NCBI GenBank assembly: GCA_012845835.1
Contig: JABAKD010000028.1
Location: forward strand, 9,951,689 to 10,015,688
Direction of reading: 5' to 3'
Origin: Undaria pinnatifida
Lineage: Eukaryota; Sar; Phaeophyceae; Laminariales; Alariaceae
DNA: 64,000 bases
Both the position numbers and the translations under genes were made by a program. The notes below the pieces were generated by a model. That model worked only from the letters and a program-made list of their open reading frames with translations. It was not told the origin of the DNA and did not search any database. Shown here piece after piece: positions 20,231 through 31,236 of this stretch (position 1 is the stretch's first letter; each line of letters starts with the position of its first letter).

Positions 20231-22015
20231 GATTAACCCCGTGTGGTCGATCCTGCCTGTGTACGCGGCTTAGTTGGCCGTTCCCGGTGTGTTTCCGTCT
20301 TGTATTGAATTTTCTGTGTAGCGAGCTCGCGGGCGCCCTTGGAAAGTGGTGGGTTGATTGTTCTTTGTCTTTGTTTTTTTTTCCTGTGCTGTAGGGTGAA
20401 TTGATACACATGTCTTTCGTGAGACGTGCAATGGTTAATGCTCGCGTTCCTTTTCTTTCTAGGCCGTTTAGGCCTATATTCATAATAAGCCCGCATCGGT
20501 TATATTTCGCTTGACCAAGAGACCGCACTTGCGTACTCGCAAATATTTTTGTAGGAGCGTATCATGGAATTAAGGCAGGGGGTGTATCTGGTAACTTGTA
20601 CGATTTTTTCCGAAAACGAAGCAGGGCGCTGGGCTGGAGTATCTTGCAAAACTTTTAGTTGTGGCTGTCCTTCCGAAAAAAGAGCCATCCTACCGTAGTA
20701 GCCCCCAGGTTCTGGGAAGGTGCAAGCGCTCCCCAGTGCCAAGTGGTTCGCTTCGTGTCTTCGAGTCAACGGCGCCAAGGATGGTGGAGAGTTGTTGAGG
20801 TTTAATTGGGACCATCTTCCAGTAAAATACTTGATGACTGACCGTTTTCGCCGTAAATTTTTGGATGGCATGCAAAGGGAACCTCTATTGAGACGAACAG
20901 AGACTAGTACAGTCGCGAATAGATAACGTATTAACCTGCACCGCCAAAATCAGTCAGTTACTTGGTTGTATATTGTAGCTTCCCTTGAAGTAAATTAATT
21001 CTAGACGACGGGGTTGTGCGGTGCGGAATGGATGGTGCTTATCGGCGGAGAAAGCCGGTGCAAGCGTTCGCAGCGTGTATGAGCCTCGTCCATTCCTTTA
21101 GTTTGGCACCTGAAGATTTTCCGTCTTGATTTCAGATCTCCTTGCTGTTTGTGGTTGCAGCACGTTATCCGGCGTGTGGCATGTTGTCAATAAAGAATCT
21201 GGTAGTTAATATCTTGGGATTGAGAGTTCGAAGAGAACAGGGATACATCCACGCAGTTGAACTGCTGGACTGGGTGATTGCGAGGGGGAATCGTGGTATG
21301 CTTGTAGAGCGTGTGGTCCGATTGAGTGCCTCACACGCAGTGGTCATGGATGCGGTCATTTGTTTATACTTAGAAATGGGCCGTGCAAAAACGGTCAACG
21401 ATAACGTGTGCAAGGAGTTCATGTTGAGCGTGGAGTACAGAATCAGGAGACACGTACCGTAGATATTTGGTACCAGGTAGCAGTTGCTTTGCTGTTGTTT
21501 TATCTCGTTGGTTCATCGTTAGAGTATAGTCCGTGGTCGCAAGATACGCCCGAAGAACTCTCGAGTGGAAGAACACAGTAGTACACTACAGTAGTACATC
21601 GTGCTAACAACGACTACGACTATACAATATATATCGTTAGTGTAATAGCATGCGCTGCAGATGCCGGCGTGGTCACTGGTGCGTCCCGACTCCCGCCACG
21701 GTTTATGACTTGTGATTTGCTTTTTTCGCCTCTTTGTGGTTTGTAGAGAGTTCAGACACTCGTCGACGCCAATAAAGAGGTGTCTTCCTCTTATGATCTC
21801 GGCCTGGTTTTGATGTTGGGCGGGTTCGACTATGAGTTGGACTTACTGTTTTTTAGAACGTGTGGCAAGGAGGTGTCCTCACAAACTGTCCTCGCTTCAA
21901 GCGACGGAAGATCGTGCAGTGAGAAGTGGAACTTGGGATCGATCTCGTAGCAGGTAGAAGACCCTTCCTCCTTCACTTCCAACGGGTACGTTCGGGATTG
22001 GTGTCCCGAACGTCA
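20231..22015. other. 3' flank and intergenic, no gene recognised
   Basis: It includes the 3' UTR of the preceding gene. A 106-residue plus-strand frame at 21,142-21,462 has no recognisable motif and no splice or codon support. Confidence 0.5.
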
Positions 22016-22130
22016 ACCATTATAATAAAGATCCGTCACAACCATTATAAAGGTCCATCACAGCCATTGTGAATATTCATGACAACCATAATAATGAAAT
22101 CCATCAGTATTGATGACAGATCTTATAGAC
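22016..22130 (+). repeat. minisatellite, ACAACCATTATAAAG-type units
   Basis: Four to five degenerate units of about 27 bp built on CAACCATTATAA and GGTCCATCACA. Confidence 0.75.
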
Positions 22131-22234
22131 CGGACATTGATTTACGCATCTTCATGAGGTTAGCATTGTGATCAGAGAATGATGGTATCTGCATATACCC
22201 GTCTTGCACATACAACATGTGTGTCTTGTTCACA

Positions 22235-22934
22235 TTGAACTTGTTATTCCAGCCGTCGAGATCTCGAATAGTTGCACAACCAACGAGGTCGCCACCGGTT
22301 TGGAACAGGTTGCGGCATACCTCTATAATGTGGTCGTGTTCGATTCAAAGCCGTCGGTCCACGTCAAGACTATCCATGCCCTCTTCGAGCGTTTATACCC
22401 AAGCACAGTCTCAAGCTCTCTACCTCGAAAGATCGGCTCGGTGTGACGGACACTGGTTTCCTGGGTCACTCCGTCTCGCCTGCGGTAGTTCACCCGAACG
22501 CAGAGAAAATTTTGGCTGTGGCTTTCATGACCATGCCCTGTGATCTGAACCAACCGCGCTCTCTCCTGGGCGGCCTTTCGTACTACCGAAAGTTCCTGCG
22601 AGATACATCCAAACAGATTATATCAATCGCCGCCCTTCTCAAGGAGTCCGTCGAGTTATTGTGCACGCCGGCCATAGAGGCCATCTTGAGTGAGTTGCTC
22701 GCAGAGCTCGCCTCTCCACTGGTCGTTGTTTCCCCGGTTAGGACGCGGTGGAGAGAAGCTCTCGCCCTTTCCGAGTGTGCTGCGATGCCAGCATCGATAG
22801 CTTTGGTGCTACGCTTCAGCAGGATCAGCGCGACGGTTATATTTTATAAAACGTGTAAGGACGTCAGCCGTGAGTTCGACGGATTCCGGGTCAATAGTCT
22901 ACTCATCTTTGCAAGCTGGGTAGTTGGTACTTAG
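22235..22934 (+). pseudogene. reverse transcriptase remnant (element 2)
   Basis: The frame carries LEQVAAYLYNVVVFDSKPS, then HVKTIHALFERLYPSTVSSS. After a frame change come GFLGHSVSPA, LLGGLSYYRKFLRD and ELLAELASPLVVV, the palm-to-thumb order of Ty3/gypsy reverse transcriptases. The catalytic box that should read Y-x-D-D is YLYN here, so both catalytic Asp are gone. Element 3 has YLYD at the same place, so the first change is shared. The fingers and first palm motif are absent. Confidence 0.85.
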
Positions 22935-23260
22935 CCGCGCCACCCTTGACTCGGAAAGAAATCGGACTCCGCTCGATTTGAGAGCAAGAAGGATTTTTTT
23001 GGGTGATCAAGCGTCATCAAGGCTACATTTGGGGGTCGAAGTTTCGCATTTTGTTTGACCACAAGGCTCTGAAAATATCGGAAACTTTCAAGACCACAAC
23101 ACGCGAGTCCAGCGGTGGCTCGAGTGTGTCACCGCGTTCGACTACAAGTTTGAGTCCCGAAAGGGCAGCGCCAACGGCAATGCCCATTTTCTCTCCCGTC
23201 TGCCACAGCCGGCAGCTAAGCACGACCGCAGTGGTTCTAGCCGCCTCACTCCTATAGACG
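22935..23260 (+). pseudogene. RNase H remnant (element 2)
   Basis: Blocks equivalent to the RNase H of element 4 are scattered over three frames: HQGYIWGSKFRILFDHKALK, EYRK-like residues after a frame change, and GNAHFLSRLPQP-like residues near 23,180-23,210. The first catalytic motif region (22,770-22,800) is badly decayed. Confidence 0.75.
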
Positions 23261-24220
23261 ATGAGCTCATATACGTCGGCAATGCCTGCGACCTACAACA
23301 CACCCTCGTGTCACTGCTCCCCGGCATTGTTATGGGTGGGCTGGTGCCCCGGCCCAATGGCGCTGTTTTGGATGGGCTCCCCTTGACCCTCGCTGATCGT
23401 CGCGACTTTCGCACATACGGGCCACATATAAGGCTTGACGTCCTTTCTGCTCCTACTGGAGGATTTGTCGCTCGTGTCTCTGCTTTCGTCAATACCGGTG
23501 ATACCCGCCTCGGCCATGTGCCGTTTGTAGCTGCCACCGATGCCACGTTTACTCCGGTTTTCACTTTTCCTTCAAGAGTGGTCCCGCTAGCTTTATTCTC
23601 ACCGGCCCCTATGCCCCCTTTACAGGCTCCCATGGCACGGCCGCCTACGGAGCGCATCTCCACTCGGACACGCCGAAGAACAGCCGCCGCAGCCGGCGCC
23701 ACGCAGCGTGCTGCTGATCGTGGTTCAGGGTCTCTCGATCGTCTTCTTCTCGGGTCGACTCTCCGCTGCGCGTTCCGTGCCCTCGACCACATATGACCGT
23801 TGCCTTGGGCCCACTCTGGTCCCCAACTCCTGTCCCGACGGTACTCATCCCATCCGACCTCGACCAAACAGAGTCCCTGGGCGCCGCGCCTTTGGGACTC
23901 TCGACCACTTGAGGCCTCCCGCCGCCCCTTCGGCCGATTTGGACGTCATCGACGCTGCTGCCAAATTGCACTTTGGCGATTCCGCTGCGCGTTATTGGCA
24001 CTCCGACTGGGAACGAAGACAAGAGGCAGAGCCTACATCACGTGTCGTCATCCAATACTTTCTTCTCGGCCGGCCATTGGATGTTCCTGCCGAAGTTCGT
24101 AGCGCGTTTTCCCTAGCACTAGCCCCCCTCCTTCTCGAAGATCCAGGCTCTCGCTGGCATAGGTCTGCCTCCATACTACCAATGAAAGTATTATCCTCCT
24201 CGTCCGTAATTCAAGCCTAA
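23261..24220 (+). pseudogene. long linker between RNase H and integrase (element 2)
   Basis: It matches the Pro/Ser/Arg-rich linkers of elements 1, 3 and 4: ISTRTRRRTAAAAGATQRAA, then the conserved ALDVIDAAAKLHFGDSAARY-type block near 23,940-24,000, then QYFLLGRPLDVPAEVRSAF. Two overlapping frames carry the homology, so at least one frameshift is present. Confidence 0.75.
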
Positions 24221-25240
24221 CGCCCTACTCCACGCCCCTACTCCACGCCCCTACTCGCCACGACGGGCGAGATGCACGGTTTGGCGTTTGGGTAAAAAGG
24301 TCTTCATAATTATGTGTCTCTCTACTCATCATGCCCCGTTGGATTATGTATGTATGTCGTTCGACTGATTCCTGCCATCGTTGTATGGCCCGTATCTTCG
24401 TATGGCCCGTACACTCCTCATGCTCGAATGTTTCTGTTGGTGGATCGGAATGAGCATTAGCACCCGTTGGTTGCTACGCCTCTGCCTGAACTACCATACG
24501 CGGAAGATATCACGATTTTCGCTCAATTATCCCGTCGTCTCGATCCCCTTCCCTCCGGGAACAGGAACCGCGCTCAGCGTGAATGTTTTCGGGCACTGCC
24601 GGTCACGCCCCGTATTAACACCTATATCTTGCTTTTCATCGACTATTTAAGCCGCCGCGCGAAAGTTTTTGCTGTCACTGCCGCTTAATTTACAGCTGAG
24701 GATGCGGCCAACGTCCATATCAACCGATTCATTCCTCTTTGCGAATTTCGACATAGTATCCTGTCGGTCAAAGGCTACAGTTATGTTCTAAGCTTTCGCG
24801 CGTCGTCTATAATCGTCTTGATATTCGTAATGTCGCCACCAGCGCCTATCACCCGAGTGGTAGCGGTTGTGTGAAGCGTGTCAACCATACAATAGCACAA
24901 AAGCTAGCTGTGGTCGCCAATGACCGCTACGATTACTGAGAAACGTAACCAACTCACGTGGAATTCGCCTACAACAAATACGGTCAGCGCTGCTACTGGT
25001 GTGGTCCCCAACAAGGATTACATAGGCAGGCTCCCACGCCTCCTCCTCACTATATTCGACCGCTCCAAGATGGCCGGTCATCAGAGTCTAGCCCGCGACT
25101 AGCCCGCGACCACCTCGCACATTGCGACCGGGCGTCGGAATATCAGCAGCGCGCCAACGACACTACTAGCGAAATGCATGCGTTCATAGCTTCTCGTGTG
25201 AAACGGCGAACCTCGCCCGTTCAGACGCTTTGCGTCAGGT
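24221..25240 (+). pseudogene. integrase zinc-binding and catalytic core remnants (element 2)
   Basis: Zinc-region remnants (MLECFCWWIGMSISTRWLLR, LCLNYHTRK) are followed by the core. The residue equivalent to the first catalytic Asp reads SVNVFG instead of VDYFG, then a 1-nt slip leads to LPVTPRINTYILLFIDYLSR. The middle with the second Asp is scrambled. EFAYNKYG, a remnant of EFAYNNSVSA, is near 24,960. Not functional. Confidence 0.8.
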
Positions 25241-25934
25241 TCCCAAACGTATGGTGGATAATTGGACTTGACTGTTAAATACCGTATCCACTATTCGCCA
25301 AGGCGAGAAGGCCGGCACGGATGCGAAGGTGTTCAAGCCCAATTTTTCGCTCAATTGGAGGAGTCTTTACGAAATGGTTGCGGTCGGCCCCTGTTCTTGT
25401 AGCGACACACCGGATGGTTTCCCTCTCCGAGACAACCTCCGCTATTTCGATCTTCCCGCGGACATGCCCGTCGCATTTGTGCACCGCCGCGTCGTCGTCG
25501 AGCACTGCAGACCACGTGCCAACCCCCTCGACCGCGGCCACATGTCCAAGTGTCTTCCGGATAGGTTGACGCAGTGCGGTCTCAACGGGTTTACAAAACC
25601 TCCCCCCCATATCACGCCACTCAGGACGCCGGGTCGTCGCCCCTACAGCGGCTCGAAGTGGAAAAGATCACCGGCCACCAATCGGTCCGTGGTCGGAGTG
25701 GGATCGTCGCGGTGATATACGAGACGCATTGGATTGGGCCCTTTGGCCCATGGCGGGAACGGTAGGTGGACCTCAAGCTCTCGCGACAACAAATCTTGCT
25801 TTACTGGGCTGGCACTCTGAATCAGCAGCGCCAAACCAACCGCGTCTACCGTCAGACACGCGTTGGGTACTGCACAACAGAACCAGTTGCTATGACGTCG
25901 CTCTGAGATCCTAGCAGGAGTAGGATCTACAAGG
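25241..25934 (+). pseudogene. integrase C-terminus and chromodomain remnant (element 2)
   Basis: Blocks NFSLNWRSLYEMVAVGPCSC, SDTPDGFPLRDNLRYFDLPA and DMPVAFVHRRVVVEHCRPRA occur in order. RLEVEKITGHQSVRGRSGIV and YETHWIGPFGPW follow in other frames. They match the C-terminal domain and chromodomain of element 4. The distal tail is lost at about 25,890, where the sequence changes to an LTR tail. Confidence 0.82.
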
Positions 25935-26037
25935 GCTTCTCTAAGACAAGTGAGTGAGCATCGTGGAAGCTGCTTAGTAGAGAGACCTGCAAAAAGGTGA
26001 CCTGTGTTTGTTGTCAGGCCTGTTCTTGTAATGCTCG
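25935..26037 (+). repeat. LTR tail (3' end of element 2 or 5' LTR of element 3)
   Basis: It carries AGACAAGTGAGTGAGCATCG, CTGCTTAGTAGAGAGACCTG and GGTGACCTGTGTTTGTTGTC, the same tail as at 34,715-34,800. Gag-like sequence follows directly, as expected for a 5' LTR, but U3 is missing. Confidence 0.75.
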
Positions 26038-26202
26038 GTGTATCGGTGTCAGAACTTGAACCCGCTCCACAGTTTTCTTCGTTGTGTTTGTCTCGCTCCA
26101 ACCAGCTCGCTTGTCCTCCCCTTTCCATCGATGAACCACCCCTGCACGGGCTCCCTGCGTCTCTCTGAAACATATTGAGCGATCCAGGAGGATCCCCTTG
26201 CG

Positions 26203-26699
26203 ATGGACCGGCTCACCGTCGATGCCCGCGAATCGCCTCTTGTCGACTGCGACTTCCGCCAGTCTGACGATGTTCGCGGTTTCGCGGTTCATTCCCACCT
26301 CTCAAGCAGAGAGCGTTGGTCTTGGGATGGATTGCGAATTTTTCCCAAAGCGTACCCAGAACCAAGACAACAGACGACCCACACACGAGCACGAGTTTTG
26401 CCGATCCATACTCGCCGCCCACCACAGCTCCTAGTAGCGAGAAGACCAGCAAGAATGGAGGAGCTGGCCCTAAGAGGGAGGCTGGTGGGTCTGCTCTCAA
26501 GGGCTTTTCCCTCCTCGCGGCTGGAGTGCAACCTCGCGCAGCTACTGATACATACAACTCAGATAGCGCTGAGAGGCATTTGCCTCCGGCTGGCCGGACG
26601 CCACGGGATATTGGTGTGACATATGCTGATAATACTGTGATTCTTCCGATATCACTCGCAAATAGTGGTGGTGACTCTATTTTTGGCTCTCGAGACTAG
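26203..26699 (+). pseudogene. gag N-terminal region (element 3)
   Basis: It begins MDRLTVDARESPLVDCDFRQ and, in an overlapping frame from 26,316, continues to SSEKTSKNGGAGPKREAGGS and GVTYADNTVILPISLANSGG. The call as gag rests on position, directly after an LTR tail and upstream of pol, and on a collinear relative in element 5 (DQLTAGASEPPLIDHFREG, then GRGMVGAGPCREA), which lies between two LTRs. No classical capsid motif is visible. The frame has shifted at least once. Confidence 0.6.
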
Positions 26700-26769
26700 C
26701 TCTCCGCTACGCGAGCCCGCGGCCCGGAGCGCTCGTCGCCTTAAGGGCCAACCCGCCGCAGACGCGGCT

Positions 26770-27180
26770 GTAACAGTTGCTGTTGTGGCGAGCGTAGCCA
26801 CTGGTGTGATAGAGCCTACTGCCGCTGTTTTGAGCTAATGTGCTTTTGAGTCAGCACCCCACAGCGCCGTTGCTTTTGCTGTGGCGAGCGTAGCCACTGC
26901 TGCCTACCCGCTGTTGCGAGCTCAGATGCGAGTACGCCAGCGCCCAAATGCGCGGTTGCTTTTACTACAACGAGCGTAGTCACTGCTATAAAAGAGCCTG
27001 CTGCCGTTTTTGCGAGCCCGGATGATTTCGTGTCAGCACCTCACAACGTTGTTGCTTCTGCTTTAGCGAGTGTAGCCACTGATGTGGATGAGCTTGCTGC
27101 CTATATTGCGAGCTCAGATGTTTTGGCACCTGCACCCCACACCGCTATTGCTGCTAGCTACTGTAGGTGGTGTCGCCCTC
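26770..27180 (+). repeat. gag-internal Val/Ala-rich repeat, 5 units
   Basis: Degenerate tandem units of 88-96 bp start near 26,775, 26,869, 26,963, 27,051 and 27,147. They encode variations on VAVVASVATGVIEPTAAV with serine-aspartate spacers. A single related unit (AVASVATAALEPVVAVAT) is in element 5 at 53.5 kb. Unit lengths are not multiples of three throughout, so the array is decayed. Confidence 0.8.
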
Positions 27181-28960
27181 GAGACTAAGTTCGTACTGTT
27201 GCTACGGCTAGGCGCCGTGCGAAGACACTGTGCCACTGCGGCTGCGAGTGAAAAGGCCCTCGAGACAACTAACCGCAGTACTACTGCAGTAGGGCTTACC
27301 ACTATTTTACGGATGAGTCTCGCAATATTTCTACTCTTAAGTCTCGCCTATTGTCACACTCCCCCTTTCCTCTCCTTTTCTCGATGATTCCTGCTCTCTC
27401 ACGCCCAGAATCCAACACGCCATTACATGCACGATGAAATCCGAGTCGGAGGATTTTTAGGGCAGGGGCGGGCACGGCAGGCGCCGCCCCTGCCGATACT
27501 GATAAACGGAGGATGAGGAGAGCGTCCCGTTTTCCTCACGCGAAGAGGTGGCTGACGACGCATCGGCCGGCGACGCGTCTTTGTCTCGGGACAAGGTGGA
27601 CGGCGACGCGCCTCCCCTTCAACGGAGAGACAGGCACCTCCCTATAGGCGACTGGCTAATTGCGGCTCGAGGAGCAGAATTCTTTTGGTTCGGACCACGG
27701 CAACAATAACGGGGATTCGACCTAACCTACACAGTCTGGGCTCCCGACCCCCGCGGCCCTGCTACCCCTCCTTAGGAGTATCCGTAATGGGGACGCTTAA
27801 GCCTCGATTCCCGACGCAGCGCGAAACTGCCTCGGACCCCCCGACTCGTTGAGGGCCCTCAAAAACACGCTGCTTACGGTCGCTGCCCAGGAGGCCTCCA
27901 TGAGGTAAAAGAAGAAGTCCTGTGCCAAGAAGGACGCGTTGATCACCGCCAAAGCCACCCCCAAGAAGGCCAAATCCTCCCGCATTTCAAAAGAGCGGCG
28001 TGGAAAAACTGCCGCCGAGGAGAAGATCCGATCCTTACGTGGCTAGGACAAAAGAGACACAATCGGGTAGCCAAAGTGGTTGCAGCCGAGGCGACGCAAA
28101 CCGCGACCGCGGCCATTTTGCGTGCTGAGAAGGACCTCGCCAAAACCGGGCAAAAGAACCGCCTCGGCGTGAGTGTTTCTGTCGCTACGGCTGCGGGGGT
28201 GACATATTTTTTTGGGTCTTCTGCTGATGTTGCCACGAGAGCCTCATTTACGGCCGCCGGGACTTACCCTGCCGCTGTTGCGAGTACCCGCACGGGAGTC
28301 GCCTATCTTTCAGGAAATCCTACCGCTGTGGGCGCCCCTGCTAAGAGAGCCATCTCACGGTAGGGGTCCAGCAAAACGTTCCTGAGCGAGCCCTCTAACA
28401 TGAGGAGCTCAATATCTCACCCGCAAAGTGACTCCGAAGGCATTATTTCGCGCAACCCGGCCAAGGGTCTATGCCCTAGTCCTAAAACAGATTATGCTCG
28501 TCAATTTATTAGACTAACCATTAGTTCCTCGCTTAAGGATTTCAACCGTGACATTTAACATTACCAGGAACGTTTGGGTTCGAAAAGTGCAACCCGTACC
28601 GTGGGATGACTCTAGAGTACTGGGGGGCACTCCGCCGCTGTGGCCGCGGAAGCCATGAAACGTCTGGGCGCTCTGCCCGCCGACGTCGCGGGAGTCCCCC
28701 CGGCGCGGCTGGGGCCCGCTCCGCAAATATGACCTGCAGAGACACGCCAAAAGCGACCACGGGGATACGTAGTCTCCAAAGACGGCGCGTTTATGGACTG
28801 AAGTTGTGCACTGCATAGCGGTGCCCCGGAAGACACTCTTTGGAGAGGATCTGGCGGCAACGGTTGTGGCCGAAGCGTCAGCCGTCCTACAACAGCTGCC
28901 GGAGCACCGGCTATCGGTCCGCCAGGCCAAACAGCAGACTGTATAGTTAATACTATTGTA
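27181..28960 (+). pseudogene. gag middle region, decayed (element 3)
   Basis: No protein motif is recognised. Short Ala-rich stretches (ATQTATAAILRAEKDLAKTG near 28,080-28,140, then FGSSADVATRASFTAAGTYP) resemble the upstream Val/Ala repeats, and the position between gag and pol suggests the same gene. Frames change repeatedly. Confidence 0.4.
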
Positions 28961-29570
28961 CCCTCACGGTTGCCGTGGACACTCTTTGCGACGCTCTCGG
29001 ACGTATCCACGCGTCCACGTTTGAGCGCACGCTCTGGCCGGCACCCTCGGAGTATGCGGACCGTTTGGCAGTCCAAGCAGCTAACAACCCCACCCGTGAC
29101 GGGAATGGCGGGGGCGGCGATGGGCGCGACCGTCGCGGAGACGGCGAGGACCGCGCCCGTTGCGGGAGTGGCTCCGGGAGGAACAATCACGTTGGATCCG
29201 GCCATTGTGGCGGTGGTGTTGGCAACGGGCGTCGCACGGCCACGACCCATCATGGCAAGAGAGGAGGGAACAGCAGGTATTCAGGGGCAATTTGGGTCGC
29301 CAGCATTCGGGGGACGTGCGGACAGCTACACCCTGGGCGCACCCTTCGACTCTTCAGGCGGGAGACATTGGTGCGCCTCCCCCTGCCGTCAAGGTGGTGC
29401 TAACTTCAAAGAGGCAAGTTCCGTTCTTGGTCAATGTCACCTCTTCCACGGACAGGTTACAACGAATGACGACATATTTTAACCGGGCCCAGCTGTTGCC
29501 TTCCGCTCTCGCCCGCGATCGCCACGCCTCTGTAGATATGGCCGCCGCCGCCAAATTCAAAAATCCATAC
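28961..29570 (+). pseudogene. gag C-terminal region, Gly-rich (element 3)
   Basis: Overlapping frames give EYADRLAVQAANN followed by a Gly/Arg/Asp-rich stretch (GGGGDGRDRRGDGEDRARCG), then HVGSGHCGGGVGNGRR. A basic, glycine-rich tail upstream of pol is typical of nucleocapsid, but no complete CCHC knuckle is seen. No Asp protease motif (D[ST]G) was found before the reverse transcriptase. Confidence 0.45.
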
Positions 29571-29739
29571 TATTAGCCACTGTGAAGTCCGCTTACGAGC
29601 ATGTGACTCCCGAACAACGAGGCTTCGCTCCTGCTCGTCCGGAACCGTCTGACGGCGCATTTTGTGGCGTAAGTTTCGGTTTACACAGACGGGAGTAAAC
29701 CCCTACAGCCATCGAACAATTAAATGAAGCTCTTTGTGG
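29571..29739 (+). other. gag-pol junction of element 3
   Basis: A spacer without recognised motif. In element 4 the matching place holds a conserved pre-reverse-transcriptase region. Confidence 0.4.
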
Positions 29740-30655
29740 ATTAATGAGTGTTTGTTTCCAGATCCAAAACGAATTTTGGATCTTGCTCTTTGATTTTTTT
29801 TGGAATTTCGGTACCGGAGGACAGCGCACCCGTCATCTCCCGGCCCCATCGCATCGACCCGATTTTGCTCAAAGAGATGGACGCCACTCTCAATCAGCAT
29901 TTCGCCGCCGGTCTTATCCGATATTCGACACCATCGTACGCAAGCCCTCTGATGGTCATCCCAAATTGTCTGGCGGTGTTCGGATCACTCTTAAGGACAA
30001 AAAGCTCAACGACACCTGCACACTCAGGCAGCTACCCATCTCGCGCGTGGATCAGGGCCTGTATTATTTGGAAAAAGGACGCGTTTTCTCCCTCTTCGAC
30101 CTCGTGTCGTCGTACTATCGGATAACCGCACATAGGGACGCGGTTTTATTCAAGGCGTTATGCGCCGCAACGGGTCTTAACGAGTGATCAGTTAAGCGTC
30201 AGGACAGGAGCGCATCGCCTATTTGGTCCGTCAAGGTCATTAACGAGGTTATCAATGGATTAACGAGGTTACCAATGGCTTGAAACAGGTTGCAGGATAC
30301 CTCTACGATTTAATCGTGTTCGATCCAGACCTGTCGGCCCACGTCAAGACCGTCCATGCCCTCTTCGAGCGACTATACGCAGGCACAACCTCCAGTTCTC
30401 TACCTCGAAAGCCCGGTTCGAGGCGACGGACGCGGATTTTCCGAGTCACTCCATCTCGCCCGCGGGCTTGCCCTCAAGCGTAAATAAGTGCCGACTTCAA
30501 CGCTCATGCCCATGCCCCGTGATCTGAGCAGCTGCACAATCTCCTGGGCGGCCTTTCGTACTACTGAAAGTTCCTGGGATATATACCCAAATATTTTCGA
30601 CCAATCACCGCCCTCCTCAAGAAGGGCGTTTTAGTTCACGCCGACCATAAAAGCC
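29740..30655 (+). pseudogene. reverse transcriptase (element 3), frameshifted
   Basis: Starts FGISVPEDSAPVISRPHRID, then DATLNQHFAAGLIRYSTPSY, ASPLMVIPN. A frameshift at about 29,965 leads to SGGVRITLKDKKLND, QLPISRVDQGL and GRVFSLFDLVSSYYRITAHR, which holds the first catalytic Asp. The Y-x-D-D box at 30,300 reads YLYDLIVFD, so its first Asp is Tyr. FERLYAGTTSSSLPRK follows. The region 30,500-30,650 keeps LLGGLSYY-like thumb residues in broken frames. Inactive. Confidence 0.88.
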
Positions 30656-30699
30656 ATCGTGCGTGACTTGCTCGCAGACCTCCCCGTTCCACCGGTCGT

Positions 30700-31236
30700 G
30701 TCTTCCTTGTCTTCCCCGATAGGGGCGCCGTGGAGGACGGGCGCCGTCCTTTCCGTGTGTACCACGACGCCAGCATGGATGTGCTTGGCGCTACGCTTAA
30801 GCAAGGAACGGCCCGACGACTCCGTGATGCCCATTGCCATATTAGCCGCGCTACCCTCGACTCGGAAAGATATTGGACTCTGCTCAATTTGCAAGCATAT
30901 GGCAATAATTGGGCGGTCGAGCATCTTGGAGGATACCTTTGGGACACGAAGTTTCGCGTTTGTTCGGACTACAAAGCTCTGGAAAATATCGGACAAGTTG
31001 GGGACCACAACGCGCGAGTCCAGAAGTGGCGCGAGTATCTCACCGCATTCCACTACACTCTCGAGTACCGAAAGGGCAGGGCCAACGATAATGCACATTT
31101 CCTCTCTCATCTGCCTCGGCCAGCAACTGAGCACGACCGCAGTGGTTCCAGCCGCCTCGCTCCTGAAGACCATGAGGCCATGTACCTCGTCAGGGCTCGC
31201 AGCCCAAACCTTCACACTGGTGCCCCAGCCCGATAG
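30700..31236 (+). pseudogene. RNase H (element 3), two catalytic residues lost
   Basis: A long clean frame matches the RNase H of element 4: RPFRVYHDASMDVLGATLKQ, ISRATLDSERYWTLLNLQAY, TKFRVCSDYKALENIGQVGD, then LTAFHYTLEYRKGRAND. Of the four acidic residues of the DEDD site, the Asp of YHDAS and of CSDYKAL are kept. The Glu is Gln (LNLQAY versus LDLEAG) and the last Asp is His (NAHFLSH versus NADFLSR). Degradation of the RNA strand would not be possible. Confidence 0.88.

Larger units (their letters stand above)
22235..25934 (+). mobile_element. Ty3/gypsy element 2, truncated and decayed
   Basis: Plus-strand pol remnant that starts inside the reverse transcriptase, just before the catalytic box. 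RNase H, linker, integrase and chromodomain remnants follow. It joins an LTR tail at about 25,935. Many stops and frame changes separate the conserved blocks. Its best relative in the window is element 3: about 300 bp around the reverse transcriptase box align closely. Confidence 0.85.

Noticed and set aside
21142-21462. A 106-residue plus-strand frame
   Set aside because: It shows no motif, splice support or paralogue in the window. A frame of this length is expected by chance in 64 kb.
26040-26065. A primer-binding site after the LTR tail (GGTGTCAGAACTTGAACC)
   Set aside because: It resembles a tRNA 3' complement at first sight, but the spacing from the T-loop-like part to the end is too short for a complete tRNA 3' end.
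26203-29570. A host gene instead of gag
   Set aside because: Its position between an LTR tail and pol, and the collinear copy between the LTRs of element 5, favour gag. There is no intact frame.
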